Source: Lentisphaerota bacterium | GTDB lineage: Bacteria; Verrucomicrobiota; Kiritimatiellia; JAAZAB01 | DNA length: 64,000 nt | Reading direction: 5' to 3' | NCBI GenBank assembly: GCA_016188985.1 | Contig: JACPGM010000119.1 | Location: 1 to 64,000, forward strand | In this document: positions 49,303-58,871 of the stretch, in pieces | Position numbering within the stretch: position 1 is the stretch's first letter | How the letters are laid out: the number at the start of each line of letters is the position of its first letter | Translations under genes and position numbers: made by a program | The notes under the pieces: model-generated | Seen by the model: only the letters and a program-made list of their open reading frames with translations | Told to the model about the DNA's origin: nothing | Database searches by the model: none

Positions 49303-49716
49303 TCAGGCATGGTCACCGTTTTGTGTTCGGCAATGCAGGCTGATTCGTCTCCCGTGAAAAAGGCGTGTAAACAATGTTGAGAACCGCAGGCCAGCGTCAG
49401 CCGGCCGGGCAGCCAAGCCCCAGCTTTGCTCCTTATCATGGTATTGCCTGGTGAATGAAAAAAAATGATTACTGGAGATCAACATATCCAGCCAACCGAC
49501 CCATAATGGCGGCGTACTTGGCATGCTTTGTGACTCCGGTTTGATATTGCGCTGATCGCCCAGAGGCAGGATTTGCACGGTCTTATCGGCCACGATGGTA
49601 TGATGGCCGAAGCGCAGCGAACGGGCGGCCGACCTTGTTCGCGGCAATCTAAACCAGCCCTGTTTGTGGACTCGGCGAAAAGATCCATTTACTTCCAAGA
49701 AATTAATTACACTCAT
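49303..49716 (-). CDS. Hypothetical protein between mraZ and rsmH
   Basis: The ATG at 49716 (MSVINFLEVNGSFRRVHKQG) has a strong AGGAG seven bases upstream. The open frame runs 137 residues. It is basic at the N-terminus (RLPRTRSAARSLRF), contains TIVADKTVQILPLGDQRN, and has no membrane helix. No family is recognised. The start lies 62 bases after the mraZ stop. Real expression is supported by the ribosome site and position. Against it, the C-terminal part looks compositionally unconstrained. Confidence 0.5.
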   Translation of the reverse strand: MSVINFLEVNGSFRRVHKQGWFRLPRTRSAARSLRFGHHTIVADKTVQILPLGDQRNIKPESQSMPSTPPLWVGWLDMLISSNHFFSFTRQYHDKEQSWGLAARPADAGLRFSTLFTRLFHGRRISLHCRTQNGDHA

Positions 49717-49777
49717 AGCCAATCTCCTGACCTTGCACTGCCCGACCATCAGACAACTCACGCGGCCATATAACCGC

Positions 49778-50227
49778 TTAGAAATCCAGATAACGCACAG
49801 CATCATCCATCGTCGTGGAATCAATGGCCTCAGTAGACTGCCTCCATAATTCCGGATCCCACAATTCGAACCGGTCCCAGGCGCCTACCAGTTTTACCTG
49901 GCTGGAAATTTTGGCGAAGGCGAGCAATTCATCCTTGATGCGGATACGGCCTTGGGAATCCCAAGCCACCAGGTCGGAACTGGAGGCCAGGATCCGCGCA
50001 AAAAGTCGCGCCTTCCTATCGCCAATACCGATCTTGCGGAACTTATCCAAGCGCCTGGCCATTTCCCTCGCAGGGAAGACATAGAGACACTTTTCATTAT
50101 TGAGTCCCGGCAAGACATACAAGCTTTTGGGGCTTCCAACTTCGACCCGCCAGATAGAGGGTATAGTGAGGCGTTTTTTGGGGTCGAGCGCATGCAGGAA
50201 GCTGCTGGCAAACCCCCCACTACCCAT
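49778..50227 (-). CDS. mraZ: Transcriptional regulator MraZ
   Basis: DNA-binding regulator that opens dcw clusters and represses its own operon in E. coli. From the ATG at 50227 the protein has 149 residues with two SpoVT/AbrB-like halves: SFLHALDPKKRLTIPSIWR (family DxKGRLxIP, here DPKKRLTIP) and LVAWDSQGRIRIKDELLAFA. Another ATG at 50293 adds 22 residues of non-family sequence (SNSVKKGQIVDNNN) and lies only a dozen bases after a TTGACA, so the later start is preferred. Its targets are probably the repeated boxes just upstream. Confidence 0.88.
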   Translation of the reverse strand: MGSGGFASSFLHALDPKKRLTIPSIWRVEVGSPKSLYVLPGLNNEKCLYVFPAREMARRLDKFRKIGIGDRKARLFARILASSSDLVAWDSQGRIRIKDELLAFAKISSQVKLVGAWDRFELWDPELWRQSTEAIDSTTMDDAVRYLDF

Positions 50228-50621
50228 AATTGGCTCAGGTCGTTCTATGTTATTATTATCCACTATTTGCCCTTTTTTGACACTATTTGACATTTTGCCC
50301 CACCGACTGTCAACACTTTTTTTAAACTTTTTTTTGACCCAAAAAAAGGGGGGGCCGTAAACTCAAGAACATGCGGGCGTAAAGGTTGCTAAACCGCTGA
50401 GGAAGTATGTAGAGAACTGTCGCTTACAGAGGCAATGAATAGCCAAGGCTCCCATCAAACAAGCGTCCCCCGCCAGGAAATGCCTGTTGATAACCTGTAG
50501 AAAAATAAAGCGGCCTGAAATTGACTCTGGCAAAAAAAAACAATATGTTTTTAACGACAACTTTGAGAGTACAAAGAATTTGCCTTAGCAATGCATTAGA
50601 ACTAAAGGAGGTCATGCTGCT
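50228..50621. other. Divergent region between mraZ and the glycosyltransferase gene
   Basis: It contains the mraZ control region (50240-50311, described separately), A/T- and G-runs around 50318-50356 and a plus-strand AAAGGAGG at 50604-50612 that serves the next gene. I see no gene in the middle. Confidence 0.5.
50243..50311 (-). promoter_or_regulatory. mraZ promoter region with repeated CAAATAGTG boxes
   Basis: On the minus strand CAAATAGTG occurs twice (complements of 50281-50289 and 50261-50269), exactly 20 bases apart, followed by GATAATAATA that can act as -10. TTGACA with GTGGGG just after it lies at 50306-50311. Repeats in phase with the helix upstream of mraZ are the expected form of MraZ operators, although the word differs from the E. 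coli TGGG repeats. Confidence 0.55.
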
Positions 50622-52361
50622 TTGATCAATCCTTTAAAATTGGCGCGTCGGTTCTGGCATATCCGCCGGCATCATGGTTTGGGGCAAGCGCTGCGCTTGA
50701 CCATTGTCAAACTGATTCGCGTATGTGGTTTTTTTAAAACCGGGCTTGGACTGGCGCCTAAGTTCCCGCCGCCGAAATCATCAAACGCCGAGGCTTATCT
50801 CCCCTTGCTGAAGATTCGTCCGTTCGTTTCCGTTATTATGCCCGTGTATAATTCGGCCTGGCTAAGCGCGGCGGTGGGAAGCGTTCTGGAGCAGAGTTAC
50901 AACAACTTTGAATTAATCCTGGTGGACGATCAGTCTACCGATCCGCAGACCTTGGCCGCCCTCACTGAGGCGGCCGGCAAACCGCAGGTGAAACTGATTC
51001 GCAACGCGCATAATCTGGGTGTCAGCGGCGCAACCAACGTTGGCATTGCCCACAGCCGAGGCGACTATATTGCCTTCATGGACCATGATGACTTGCTGCA
51101 TCCGGACACGTTAGCGACGTTTGTCCGGGCGGTAAATGACGGTCATGATGAAGATGTGTTCTTCACCGACGAATACGTGATCGACGGCAAAGATTTTATG
51201 ATTGGACAGATACGTAAATATCCCATTACGCTCGATCTGCTGCTTTCCTGCAACGCGGTGCTGCATTTTGTCATCATCAAACGCGCAGCCTTGGAGCGCC
51301 TCGGCCCATTAAATTCAAATTATGACGGCGCCCAGGATCACGACCTCATGTTGCGGGCTTTAGAGCGCGGGCTGCGCTTCTACCACTTACCGCTGCTGCT
51401 CTATGCCTGGCGCGTCCATCAGGCGGCTACCTCCAATGATATTCGTTCGTTCAACCAACGCGCGCCGCAGCAATGGCCGAAATCCTACCTCAACGGTAAA
51501 AAAGCCATTCAAGCCTATCTTGACCGCCAGGCGATCAGGGCCACCATCACCGATGACGCCTTCTGCTGGTACCGGGTCAAGTATGAGCTGCCGGAAGCGC
51601 ACGATGAAGTTGCCATAATTATTCCCTTCAAAGATCAGGCAAACTATCTGCAACGCCTTTTGGAAAGCCTGAAAAAAACAACCTATGCTCCCTTTGTTAT
51701 TTATCTGGTGGACAACCGATCGGAGCAGGCCGAAACAAGGGCTTATCTGGCATCACTACCCATCAGCCCAACCGGAGGGCTACGCTTACTGACGTTTGAC
51801 GAGCCGTTTAATTTCTCCCGTTTGCACAACTGGGCGGTCAGGCAAATCCCCAACGAACTGTTGGTGTTTCTAAACAACGACGCGGAGATTCAACGCGGCG
51901 ACTGGCTGGAAGCCATGCTGGAGCATATCTATCGCGAGAAAGTCGGCGCTGTGGGCTGCCGGCTCATCTACCCGAATGGGACGCTTCAGCACGGCGGCAT
52001 GATATTCCGGACTGACGTGTATCATTGCGCCATGAATCTCTACCGCGATGAAAGCTATTACACACGGGTACAACGGGAGGTAAGCGGTGTGACCGCCGCT
52101 TGCCTGCTGATCCGCAAGTCAGTGTTTCAAGCGGTAGGTGGCTTCGACGAAGTTCGCTTCCCGATTGCCTTCAACGATGCCGACCTCTGCTTAAAAATAA
52201 TCAAGGCCGGCTACAAGATAATGTACACGCCCTTTGCCGAACTTATTCATCATCACTCGGCTTCCCGCGCACAGCAAGAAGAAAGTTACGAGAAGTGGGC
52301 GCTCTTTAGTCAATACGCCGGCCCCTCGCTCATGATTGACCGGTATTATCACCTGTCGTGA
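50622..52361 (+). CDS. Glycosyltransferase with two family 2 domains
   Basis: Translation starts at the TTG at 50622, behind AAAGGAGG at nine bases. The ATG between them is out of frame and stops at once. The 579-residue protein has two GT2 domains: residues about 65-290 (VSVIMPVYNSAWLSAAVGS, ELILVDDQSTD, FMDHDDLLHPD) and about 330-560 (EVAIIIPFKDQANYLQRLL, YLVDNRSEQ, FLNNDAEIQRGDWLEAML). Such tandem enzymes elongate O-antigen or other surface polysaccharides. It starts a group of plus-strand surface-glycan genes. Confidence 0.9.
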   Translation: MINPLKLARRFWHIRRHHGLGQALRLTIVKLIRVCGFFKTGLGLAPKFPPPKSSNAEAYLPLLKIRPFVSVIMPVYNSAWLSAAVGSVLEQSYNNFELILVDDQSTDPQTLAALTEAAGKPQVKLIRNAHNLGVSGATNVGIAHSRGDYIAFMDHDDLLHPDTLATFVRAVNDGHDEDVFFTDEYVIDGKDFMIGQIRKYPITLDLLLSCNAVLHFVIIKRAALERLGPLNSNYDGAQDHDLMLRALERGLRFYHLPLLLYAWRVHQAATSNDIRSFNQRAPQQWPKSYLNGKKAIQAYLDRQAIRATITDDAFCWYRVKYELPEAHDEVAIIIPFKDQANYLQRLLESLKKTTYAPFVIYLVDNRSEQAETRAYLASLPISPTGGLRLLTFDEPFNFSRLHNWAVRQIPNELLVFLNNDAEIQRGDWLEAMLEHIYREKVGAVGCRLIYPNGTLQHGGMIFRTDVYHCAMNLYRDESYYTRVQREVSGVTAACLLIRKSVFQAVGGFDEVRFPIAFNDADLCLKIIKAGYKIMYTPFAELIHHHSASRAQQEESYEKWALFSQYAGPSLMIDRYYHLS

Positions 52362-52421
52362 AGCCTACCTGGCCGATTTTGTTATAACCACGAACTGGTT
52401 GCCTCAAACGAAAGCTGGCCT

Positions 52422-53390
52422 TCATTTAAGCAAGCGCTCAAGCCCACGACGGCGGCCGCTACCAGGCGGGAAACAAGCATCTATCCAGCGGCCGACTTTC
52501 TGGGCCAATTGCCATCCGCGGGTGGCTTTCATGGCGCTGATTTCCTGGCGCAGGTGCACGATTTCGCCATGATATTGGCGCACGACCTGCCGCTGATGCT
52601 CAATAAGTTCAAAAAGCCCCGGCACCGTAGTGATGTGTTTTCGGTAACGGTCTCTATAACGGTAACAGCGCTCACGGCCAAAGACATACGCTTGAAAAGC
52701 CTCATCCATGGCTTGGTAACGGCTGATGGTTTCTGGAGCAAGCCCAAAACGCTCCAGCAGCCCAGCCAGCGGCAGCCAGACCTCAAGTCCGAATTCCTTA
52801 TTCTTCTCATAAAAATAAAACAGGCTCCGAAACAGGATGAACGAAACCGGCAGGCAACCCGCGAACACCCATTCATGGTCAATGAGATAATATTTTCCGC
52901 CGTCTCTAAGAATATTTTCAAATAGCGGGTCGGCCAGCGCCGGGGTAAGAAAGGGGCCCAGGCCAGAGAGGTCCGCCGCAGAGTCAAGAGCGAACACTTG
53001 CTGCAGCTCCTCGCTCCATACCGGTTCTGGAACTGTGGCAAAAGCGTCATTCAGCAAGGCAACGTAGTCGCTGATGATATTCAGAAACTGCCGTTTATCG
53101 CGCTTCAGGAAGGCGTCGCCAAGCAAAGCATCCATACTGCGGCCTTCCACAAAATCGAAGCGCAGGGTTTGTTCGTCAACGACAGTAACATCCGGCAAAC
53201 GCAGCCGGTCGCCCTGCAGGCTTTTTCGGATAGGAGCAGTCTCTTCATAAAGACGACTGAGATGCGGAACGGCCTGGGCAACAAGCGCTTTTTTCATAAC
53301 AAATTTTCGGCCGTGGTCTTGCCAGACCGAGGTTGCAACCTGAAAACGCTCCAGGCGGTGACGATTATATCTTATGTACAGCAAGTTCAT
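52422..53390 (-). CDS. Kinase-fold protein with C-terminal coiled coil
   Basis: The 322-residue product reads from the ATG at 53390 (MNLLYIRYNRHRLERFQ). A phosphotransferase-like fold is suggested by RKFVMKKALVAQAVPHL (possible lysine loop), TLRFDFVEGRSMDALL, and KYYLIDHEWVFAGCLPVSF, in which the Asp resembles the catalytic or metal Asp of APH/lipopolysaccharide kinases. A heptad-rich segment (ELIEHQRQVVRQYHGEIVHLRQEISAMKATRGWQLAQ) follows near the C-terminus, as seen in proteins fused to glycan-synthesis methyltransferases. It is the only minus-strand gene inside the glycan group. Function is a guess from pattern. Confidence 0.65.
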   Translation of the reverse strand: MNLLYIRYNRHRLERFQVATSVWQDHGRKFVMKKALVAQAVPHLSRLYEETAPIRKSLQGDRLRLPDVTVVDEQTLRFDFVEGRSMDALLGDAFLKRDKRQFLNIISDYVALLNDAFATVPEPVWSEELQQVFALDSAADLSGLGPFLTPALADPLFENILRDGGKYYLIDHEWVFAGCLPVSFILFRSLFYFYEKNKEFGLEVWLPLAGLLERFGLAPETISRYQAMDEAFQAYVFGRERCYRYRDRYRKHITTVPGLFELIEHQRQVVRQYHGEIVHLRQEISAMKATRGWQLAQKVGRWIDACFPPGSGRRRGLERLLK

Positions 53391-53513
53391 AAAGCGGCAT
53401 TGTAGCACGGTTACTACAAAATGATAGCCCCTTTGAAATTAACCGATTGGCTTTGCCCTGCCAGTATATATATTAGTCCCCGCTGGTTTTCAGAAGCTAA
53501 ACCATTTTAAATA

Positions 53514-55412
53514 ATGCCCATCACAATGAAACCCGGAGCATATCCAAGCGCAGACAATAGCAGATGCAATTACCGTTTCTATATCCTGCTGGTTTTGCTG
53601 TTGCTGATCATTCTGGGGTCCAAGCTATGGCTCATCCGGCAGGCCGGCACTGACCTGCCGGACTGGGACCAGTGGGACGGCGAGGGCGGCAATCTGCTCA
53701 TGCCGTTTTTCCATGGCAAGTTGTCCTTCTGGGATTTGTTTAAGGCGCATAACGAGCACCGTATCTTATTTCATCGTCTGCTCTGCCTGGCCACGGTCCT
53801 GCTCAACGGTCAGTGGGATGCCAGGGTGGAAATGGTCGCCGGCGCGCTGATTCACACCCTGACGGCGCTCGCGCTGTTCTGGATCCTGGTCAGGCTGGCC
53901 GGGGCGCGTATGAGCGACTGGATTTTCCTGCAGATCGCCGTGGCGTTTGCCATGCCTTTTTGGGAAAACACCTTGTCCGGGTTTCAATCGCAGTTTTATT
54001 TTCTCCTGCTCTTATCCATCGTATCCATGGCCCTGCTGGTGCTGAACCGGCCCTTTACCTGGCAATGGTTAGCGGGACTGTTGCTGGCTTTCCTGTGTCT
54101 ATTCACCATGGCATCGGGAGTCCTCGCGGCCTGCGCCGCGTTCGCACTGCTGCTGGTCAGATTTTTGAAAGACCGCCGCGACACACGCCAATTCATCGGG
54201 GTGGCTCTGGCCTTTCTGCTAATCATCGGCGTGGCCTTACTGTTCAAGGTTTCCGTGCCGGATCATGAGCGTTTGAAGGCTCAATCCATCACGGAATTCA
54301 TAGATACCTTAGGCAAAAACCTGGCTTGGCCTAATTCTTTTTTCCCGCCGCTTGCCTTTTTTAATTTTCTCCCCCTGGCTGTGCTGGGCTTGGTTTACCT
54401 GCAATCAAAAGCCAAAGACCAGCGGGCCGAGGAAATGACGCTGGTTTTAGGCATCTGGGGTAGCCTGCAGGCCGCGGCAATTGCCTACGCACGCGGCGCG
54501 GATGGTTCCGCCTCAGCATGGCGCTACATGGACCTGTTGAGCATCGGCATGATTGCCAACGGCATGAGCATCGTTGTCCTGTTTTCTCGTTTTGAGGGTA
54601 AAACGCTTCTGGTCAGATTCGGCGCAGCCTTGTCCGCGGCCTGGGCCATAGCCTGCGGCCTGGGGCTCTATTCGCTCTCGGAGCGCGCGCTGGACAGCGA
54701 TATTCCCCGGCATAAATTCTTCGCGGAAAAACGCGTCGAGCATGTGCGGGCTTTCGTGGCCAGTGATGATATGGCCGATTTGACGAACCAGCCCGAAAAG
54801 GAAATCCCGTTCCCGGACCCGCAGTATCTGGCCTACGTCCTGCGCGATGTGTACATAAGAACACTTCTACCGGCCAGCGTGCGTCCGGCATTACACGTTC
54901 GCCAGCAAAACCCCGCCGAGGACGCCTTCATCCCTGGCGGTATCCCCCCGGAGTTTCCGGCTCCGGGCTCGGGTGAAACCTGCTGGGGTTCATATTCCCG
55001 GGAGGAGGGCCGGGCCGAGGGAACCTTCGAGAGCCTGCCGCTCCACCCCCTGCCGATGAGACTCCTTAAGTTCGAACTGGCCGGCTGGCTGGGGACGGGC
55101 TACCAGGAACTGAAACTTATCGCCGTTGATTCCGGGCGGGAAACAGTCGTACACCCGCGGCACCCGGCCCTGCTCGGCTGGCAGCCGTTATATCTCAGAG
55201 CGCCGGCGGGCAAATTCCGCATCGTTGCCACGGATGATCACGACCGCCGCTGGTTCGCTTTCAAGGAACCCAAGGAAACGGGCTATTACTCTTACCTCGC
55301 GGACCGCGCCGTGGCGTTGGGCAAGCATTTATTCTTTATCGGGCTGTTCACTGCCGTTTTTATCTTTCTCGCGGCGTATTTCAATAAGCTCGCCTATCGT
55401 AAAACCACATGA
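53514..55412 (+). CDS. Multi-pass membrane protein of the glycan locus
   Basis: The 632-residue protein has about ten membrane segments in its first 430 residues (starting FYILLVLLLLIILGSKLW and including NLAWPNSFFPPLAFFNFLPLAVLGLVYL), then a soluble C-terminal domain and one last helix (FFIGLFTAVFIFLAAYF). DLPDWDQWDGEGGNLLMPFF after the first helix and HNEHRILFHRL resemble the extracytoplasmic acidic motif of GT-C-type proteins or EpsG-like exporters. I do not recognise the exact family. It precedes the two epimerase genes and probably acts in surface polysaccharide synthesis. Confidence 0.75.
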   Translation: MPITMKPGAYPSADNSRCNYRFYILLVLLLLIILGSKLWLIRQAGTDLPDWDQWDGEGGNLLMPFFHGKLSFWDLFKAHNEHRILFHRLLCLATVLLNGQWDARVEMVAGALIHTLTALALFWILVRLAGARMSDWIFLQIAVAFAMPFWENTLSGFQSQFYFLLLLSIVSMALLVLNRPFTWQWLAGLLLAFLCLFTMASGVLAACAAFALLLVRFLKDRRDTRQFIGVALAFLLIIGVALLFKVSVPDHERLKAQSITEFIDTLGKNLAWPNSFFPPLAFFNFLPLAVLGLVYLQSKAKDQRAEEMTLVLGIWGSLQAAAIAYARGADGSASAWRYMDLLSIGMIANGMSIVVLFSRFEGKTLLVRFGAALSAAWAIACGLGLYSLSERALDSDIPRHKFFAEKRVEHVRAFVASDDMADLTNQPEKEIPFPDPQYLAYVLRDVYIRTLLPASVRPALHVRQQNPAEDAFIPGGIPPEFPAPGSGETCWGSYSREEGRAEGTFESLPLHPLPMRLLKFELAGWLGTGYQELKLIAVDSGRETVVHPRHPALLGWQPLYLRAPAGKFRIVATDDHDRRWFAFKEPKETGYYSYLADRAVALGKHLFFIGLFTAVFIFLAAYFNKLAYRKTT

Positions 55413-55450
55413 TATAAGTTTTGCGATTCGTCCGGACGGCGGCTCCTTTT

Positions 55451-56539
55451 ATGCGCCCCAAACAAACCAAAAAGAAATGTCTGGTGACCGGCTCCTCAGG
55501 ATTGATCGGCTCGGAAGTCTGCCGCTTCTTTCACCAGCGCGGGTTCGAGGTTCACGGAATAGATAACAACCAGCGGGCAGTATTTTTTGGTCCGCAGGGT
55601 GACACGCGCTGGAACCAGCAACGGCTAAGCAGATGTCTGCCCGGCTACAACCATCATGAGCTTGATATCCGCGACCGGGCAGGGATTCTCAAACTGGTCG
55701 GGAAACTGAAGCCCGCGGTAATCATCCATTCCGCTGCTCAGCCCTCGCACGACCTCGCGGCGGCCATCCCCTTCGACGATTTCGACACTAACGCCGTGGG
55801 AACCCTTAACCTGATCGAGGCCGCGCGGCGCTCGTGCCCGGAAGCACCATTTATCCATATGTCCACCAACAAGGTCTACGGCGATGGGCCCAACCTAATC
55901 AAACTGAAAGAATTGCCGACCCGTTGGGAATACGACGACCCGGCCTACGCTCACGGCATCCCGGAAACTTTTTCCATTGACCAGTCCAAACATTCGCTGT
56001 TCGGCGCCTCGAAGGTCGCTTCCGATATTGTCGTGCAGGAATACGGGCGGTATTTCAACATGCCGACTTGCTGCTTGCGCGGCGGCTGTCTGACCGGCCC
56101 CAATCACGCGGGCGTCGAGTTGCACGGTTTCCTGAGTTTTCTCGTCAAGTGCAACCTGGAGGGCCGGGAATACAAGGTCTTCGGCTACAAGGGCAAGCAG
56201 GTGCGCGACAACATCCATGCCGAGGACGTGGCCGCCTTCATGTACGCATTTTACGAAGCGCCGCGCTACGGCGAGGTCTATAACCTCGGCGGAGGCAAGG
56301 ATAACTCCTGCTCGATTCTCGAAGCCTTCAAGCTCTCTGAGCAATACACCGGCAAGCGCCAACGTTTCACCTACCTGGAACAGAACCGGATTGGGGACCA
56401 TATCTGTTACTATAGCGATTTGCGCAAGATGAAGGCCCATTACCCGGGTTGGGCCATCCGTAAAAACTTACCCACAATTTTTAAAGAAATCGTCAAGTCC
56501 TGGCAGCAACGCCTCAACAAGACGCGCGTTAATCCATGA
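55451..56539 (+). CDS. NAD-dependent sugar-nucleotide epimerase, CDP-paratose 2-epimerase-like
   Basis: The ATG at 55451 gives 362 residues. An extended SDR with the NAD motif [26 protein letters not shown], and a distinctive stretch ([58 protein letters not shown]) matches what I know of the CDP-paratose 2-epimerase-like group of bacterial epimerases. The catalytic Tyr-x-x-x-Lys reads Phe-x-x-x-Lys (SLFGASK), a substitution typical of that group. Substrate unproven. The next gene overlaps it by four bases. Confidence 0.82.
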   Translation: MRPKQTKKKCLVTGSSGLIGSEVCRFFHQRGFEVHGIDNNQRAVFFGPQGDTRWNQQRLSRCLPGYNHHELDIRDRAGILKLVGKLKPAVIIHSAAQPSHDLAAAIPFDDFDTNAVGTLNLIEAARRSCPEAPFIHMSTNKVYGDGPNLIKLKELPTRWEYDDPAYAHGIPETFSIDQSKHSLFGASKVASDIVVQEYGRYFNMPTCCLRGGCLTGPNHAGVELHGFLSFLVKCNLEGREYKVFGYKGKQVRDNIHAEDVAAFMYAFYEAPRYGEVYNLGGGKDNSCSILEAFKLSEQYTGKRQRFTYLEQNRIGDHICYYSDLRKMKAHYPGWAIRKNLPTIFKEIVKSWQQRLNKTRVNP

Positions 56540-57615
56540 AAATACTCATCACGGGCATCTGCGGGTTTGTGGGCCGGCTCCTGGCGCTCGGGCTTCTTGA
56601 GCACAAACCCGGGTTGAAGATCATCGGGTTAGACAATCTTGTGCGGCCCGGCAGCGAGCTCTTCCGCCGTACCTGGAAAACACACGGGGTCGCATTCCAT
56701 CACGGCGATATTCGCAGTCCGAGCGACCTTGAAAATCTGCCGGAGTGCGACTGGATTCTCGATGCCGCGGCCAACCCGAGCGTGCTGGCCGGCGTTGATG
56801 GCAAGACCAGCTCTCGCCAATTGGTCGAGCACAACCTACAGGGCACAATCAACCTGCTGGAATTATGCAAGCAATGGTCAGCCGGTTTTATCATGCTCAG
56901 TACCAGCCGCGTCTATTCCATCAGCGCCCTGGCCGCGCTTCCCATGAAAATCAAAAACCGAGCTTTTGTGCCGGCCCCGGCAAGTCTTAAGCTCAGCGGC
57001 GTAACGCCCGCAGGGATCACCGAGGAATTTCCCAGCGAGCCGCCGCTTTCCTTCTACGGAACGGCGAAAAAAGCTTCGGAGACGCTGGCTTTGGAATATG
57101 GCAGCGCTTTTGATTTGCCCGTCTGGATCAACCGCTGCGGGGTCATGGCCGGCGCCGGGCAGTTTGGCAAGCCGGATCAGGGCATTTTTTCATTCTGGAT
57201 CCATTCCTGGCGCCAAAGGAAACCTATGGCTTACATCGGCTTCAAGGGCGCCGGCTGCCAAGTCCGCGACTGCCTTCATCCGCTTGATCTTGTTCCGCTA
57301 CTGATCCGGCAAATGCAAGGCAAACGCCGAGAGGTTCCCGCGGTGCTGAACACCAGCGGCGGCATGGCCAACAGCATCTCGCTGGCGCAGCTCAGTGCCT
57401 GGTGCGCGGAGAGGTTCGGCCCGCGTAAGATATCCGCTAAGCCGGCCAACCGGCCCTACGATGTTCCCTGGCTGGTGCTCAACTCGCGGCGCGCGCAACA
57501 AGCCTGGAACTGGGCGCCCGCCACCAGCCTGGAAAAGATTTTTGAGGAGATTGCCAGGCAGGCCGAACAACAACCAGGCTGGCTGGAACTTTCCGAAGAT
57601 GAGCCGCCGCGATGA
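56536..57615 (+). CDS. NAD-dependent epimerase/dehydratase
   Basis: The 359-residue SDR has the NAD-binding [17 protein letters not shown] at the start, catalytic Ser/Thr near [16 protein letters not shown] and an intact YxxxK in [20 protein letters not shown]-terminal substrate domain contains [20 protein letters not shown] and [20 protein letters not shown], resembling the neighbouring epimerase ([12 protein letters not shown]). The two enzymes are therefore probably paralogues acting on successive steps of a nucleotide-sugar pathway. Its start and stop overlap the flanking genes by four bases each. Confidence 0.85.
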   Translation: MKILITGICGFVGRLLALGLLEHKPGLKIIGLDNLVRPGSELFRRTWKTHGVAFHHGDIRSPSDLENLPECDWILDAAANPSVLAGVDGKTSSRQLVEHNLQGTINLLELCKQWSAGFIMLSTSRVYSISALAALPMKIKNRAFVPAPASLKLSGVTPAGITEEFPSEPPLSFYGTAKKASETLALEYGSAFDLPVWINRCGVMAGAGQFGKPDQGIFSFWIHSWRQRKPMAYIGFKGAGCQVRDCLHPLDLVPLLIRQMQGKRREVPAVLNTSGGMANSISLAQLSAWCAERFGPRKISAKPANRPYDVPWLVLNSRRAQQAWNWAPATSLEKIFEEIARQAEQQPGWLELSEDEPPR

Positions 57616-58415
57616 ACCCTAAACCACTCCACCTGCTTTCCGTCGTCATCCCCGTGCAAAACGAGGAAGGCTGTATCGGTTCAACGATCGAGCATCTGCA
57701 CCTGGAGTTGAAACTCAAGAATATCCCGCACGAAATCGTCGCGGTTGATGACGGCAGCAGCGACCAGAGCTGGCAGATCCTGACCGCGCTGCAGGCCAGG
57801 GTGCCGGTCCTCGTCCCCCTGCAGAACACGCACCGGCACGGCTTTGGGCGCGCCATCATCTTCGGGCTGGATCACATGCAAGGCGACGCGGCGGTGATCA
57901 TGATGGCCGATGAATCCGACGATTGCCGCGACGTGGTGCGCTACTGGAACAAGCTCAACGAGGGTTATGACTGCGTTTTCGGCAGCCGGTTCATCAAGGG
58001 GGGCGGGACCATTGATTACCCCTGGTTTAAGATGATTCTGAACCGGATAGCCAACACGTTTCTGATGATCATGTTCCGCATACCTTTCAATGACGTGACC
58101 AACGCCTTCAAGGCCTACCGGCGCGACGCCATTGATGGCTGCCGCCCGCTGATCGCGCCGCATTTCAACCTGACCGTGGAGTTGCCGTTAAAGGCGATCG
58201 TGCGCGGCTATTCCTGGACGGTGATCCCGATCACCTGGCGCAACCGCCGCACGGGCGAGGCCAAGCTGAAGATCAAGGAGATGGGCAGCCGCTACCTGTT
58301 CATCTGCCTCTACCTCTGGCTGGAAAAGTATTTCAGCATGGGCGACTACAAGCGCAATCCCCCGCCCTCCTTTATTAAGCCTCCCGCCGATTCCAAAGCC
58401 GCAAAAAAGGCCTGA
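57612..58415 (+). CDS. Family 2 glycosyltransferase (DPM1-like)
   Basis: The 267-residue GT2 has LSVVIPVQNEEGCIGSTIEHL, HEIVAVDDGSSDQSW, IMMADESDDCRDVVRYW and FGSRFIKGGG, the four landmarks of dolichyl-phosphate-mannose-synthase-like enzymes. It lacks clear C-terminal membrane helices. It is the third gene of an ATGA-overlapped set with two epimerases, so it may use the sugar they produce. Function inferred. Downstream lie an E4 hairpin and structured element E5. Confidence 0.88.
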   Translation: MNPKPLHLLSVVIPVQNEEGCIGSTIEHLHLELKLKNIPHEIVAVDDGSSDQSWQILTALQARVPVLVPLQNTHRHGFGRAIIFGLDHMQGDAAVIMMADESDDCRDVVRYWNKLNEGYDCVFGSRFIKGGGTIDYPWFKMILNRIANTFLMIMFRIPFNDVTNAFKAYRRDAIDGCRPLIAPHFNLTVELPLKAIVRGYSWTVIPITWRNRRTGEAKLKIKEMGSRYLFICLYLWLEKYFSMGDYKRNPPPSFIKPPADSKAAKKA

Positions 58416-58456
58416 TGAGTGCTCGGTCATTGCGCCGGTGTTTGGCAACAAACTGC

Positions 58457-58482
58457 CTAAGGCGGCCTTTGGCCGCAACCCA
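58457..58482 (+). repeat. E4 hairpin upstream of E5 copy 2
   Basis: CTAAGGCGGC-CTTTG-GCCGCAACCC, with GCGGC/GCCGC arms. It lies 30 bases before the E5 element, as in the copy at 18061-18089. Confidence 0.7.
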
Positions 58483-58512
58483 ATTTATTTTTATCACCTT
58501 CAGTTGTCCATC

Positions 58513-58679
58513 GCAGGGCGAATTTCGTTTGAAAAAGACGGCGGTGATTCCGGCCCATCTGCGGGCTTTCCGCCCTCACGCATACACGAGTATAGCGCTT
58601 CGCGCGGCGCACCCGCATCTGAGCCGGACTGACCTTGCTTTTTCAAATCCGCCGCTGGCGGAAGCGAAATTCACCCTGC
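58513..58679 (+). repeat. Structured element E5, copy 2
   Basis: 167 bp. Outer arms GCAGGGCGAATTTCG (58513-58527) and CGAAATTCACCCTGC (58665-58679) pair with one mismatch. Inner arms TTTGAAAAAG (58528-58537) and CTTTTTCAAA (58638-58647) pair perfectly. A CCGCC-GCT-GGCGG hairpin (58649-58661) interrupts the right arm, just as TCCGCC...GGCGGA does in copy 1. The core CGCATACACxAGTATAG is shared. Sequence of both arm pairs differs from copy 1 but pairing is kept. Confidence 0.85.
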
Positions 58680-58842
58680 CCCCATGCCACGTAACCGCGG
58701 CGGTTGCGTGGTGAACCCTGGCCTGCGGCAGGGCAAAGCTGCGGCTTGCCAATTTTACAAAGCCATGGGCATGACTGAGCAGGCAAAACTTCTCCGCAAA
58801 AGTGTGTCATGTTTTAACGGAACGGTCTAATAGACTCCGGAT

Positions 58843-58871
58843 TTGACAGTCTGCCTTTATTTGCTTATGTT
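58843..58871 (+). promoter_or_regulatory. Promoter of the sulfatase-maturase gene
   Basis: TTGACA (58843-58848), exactly 17 bases, then TATGTT (58866-58871). Transcription would start about 55 bases before the ATG at 58932. The leader also contains a second TTCATGGGG-type stretch with no further signal. Confidence 0.7.
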
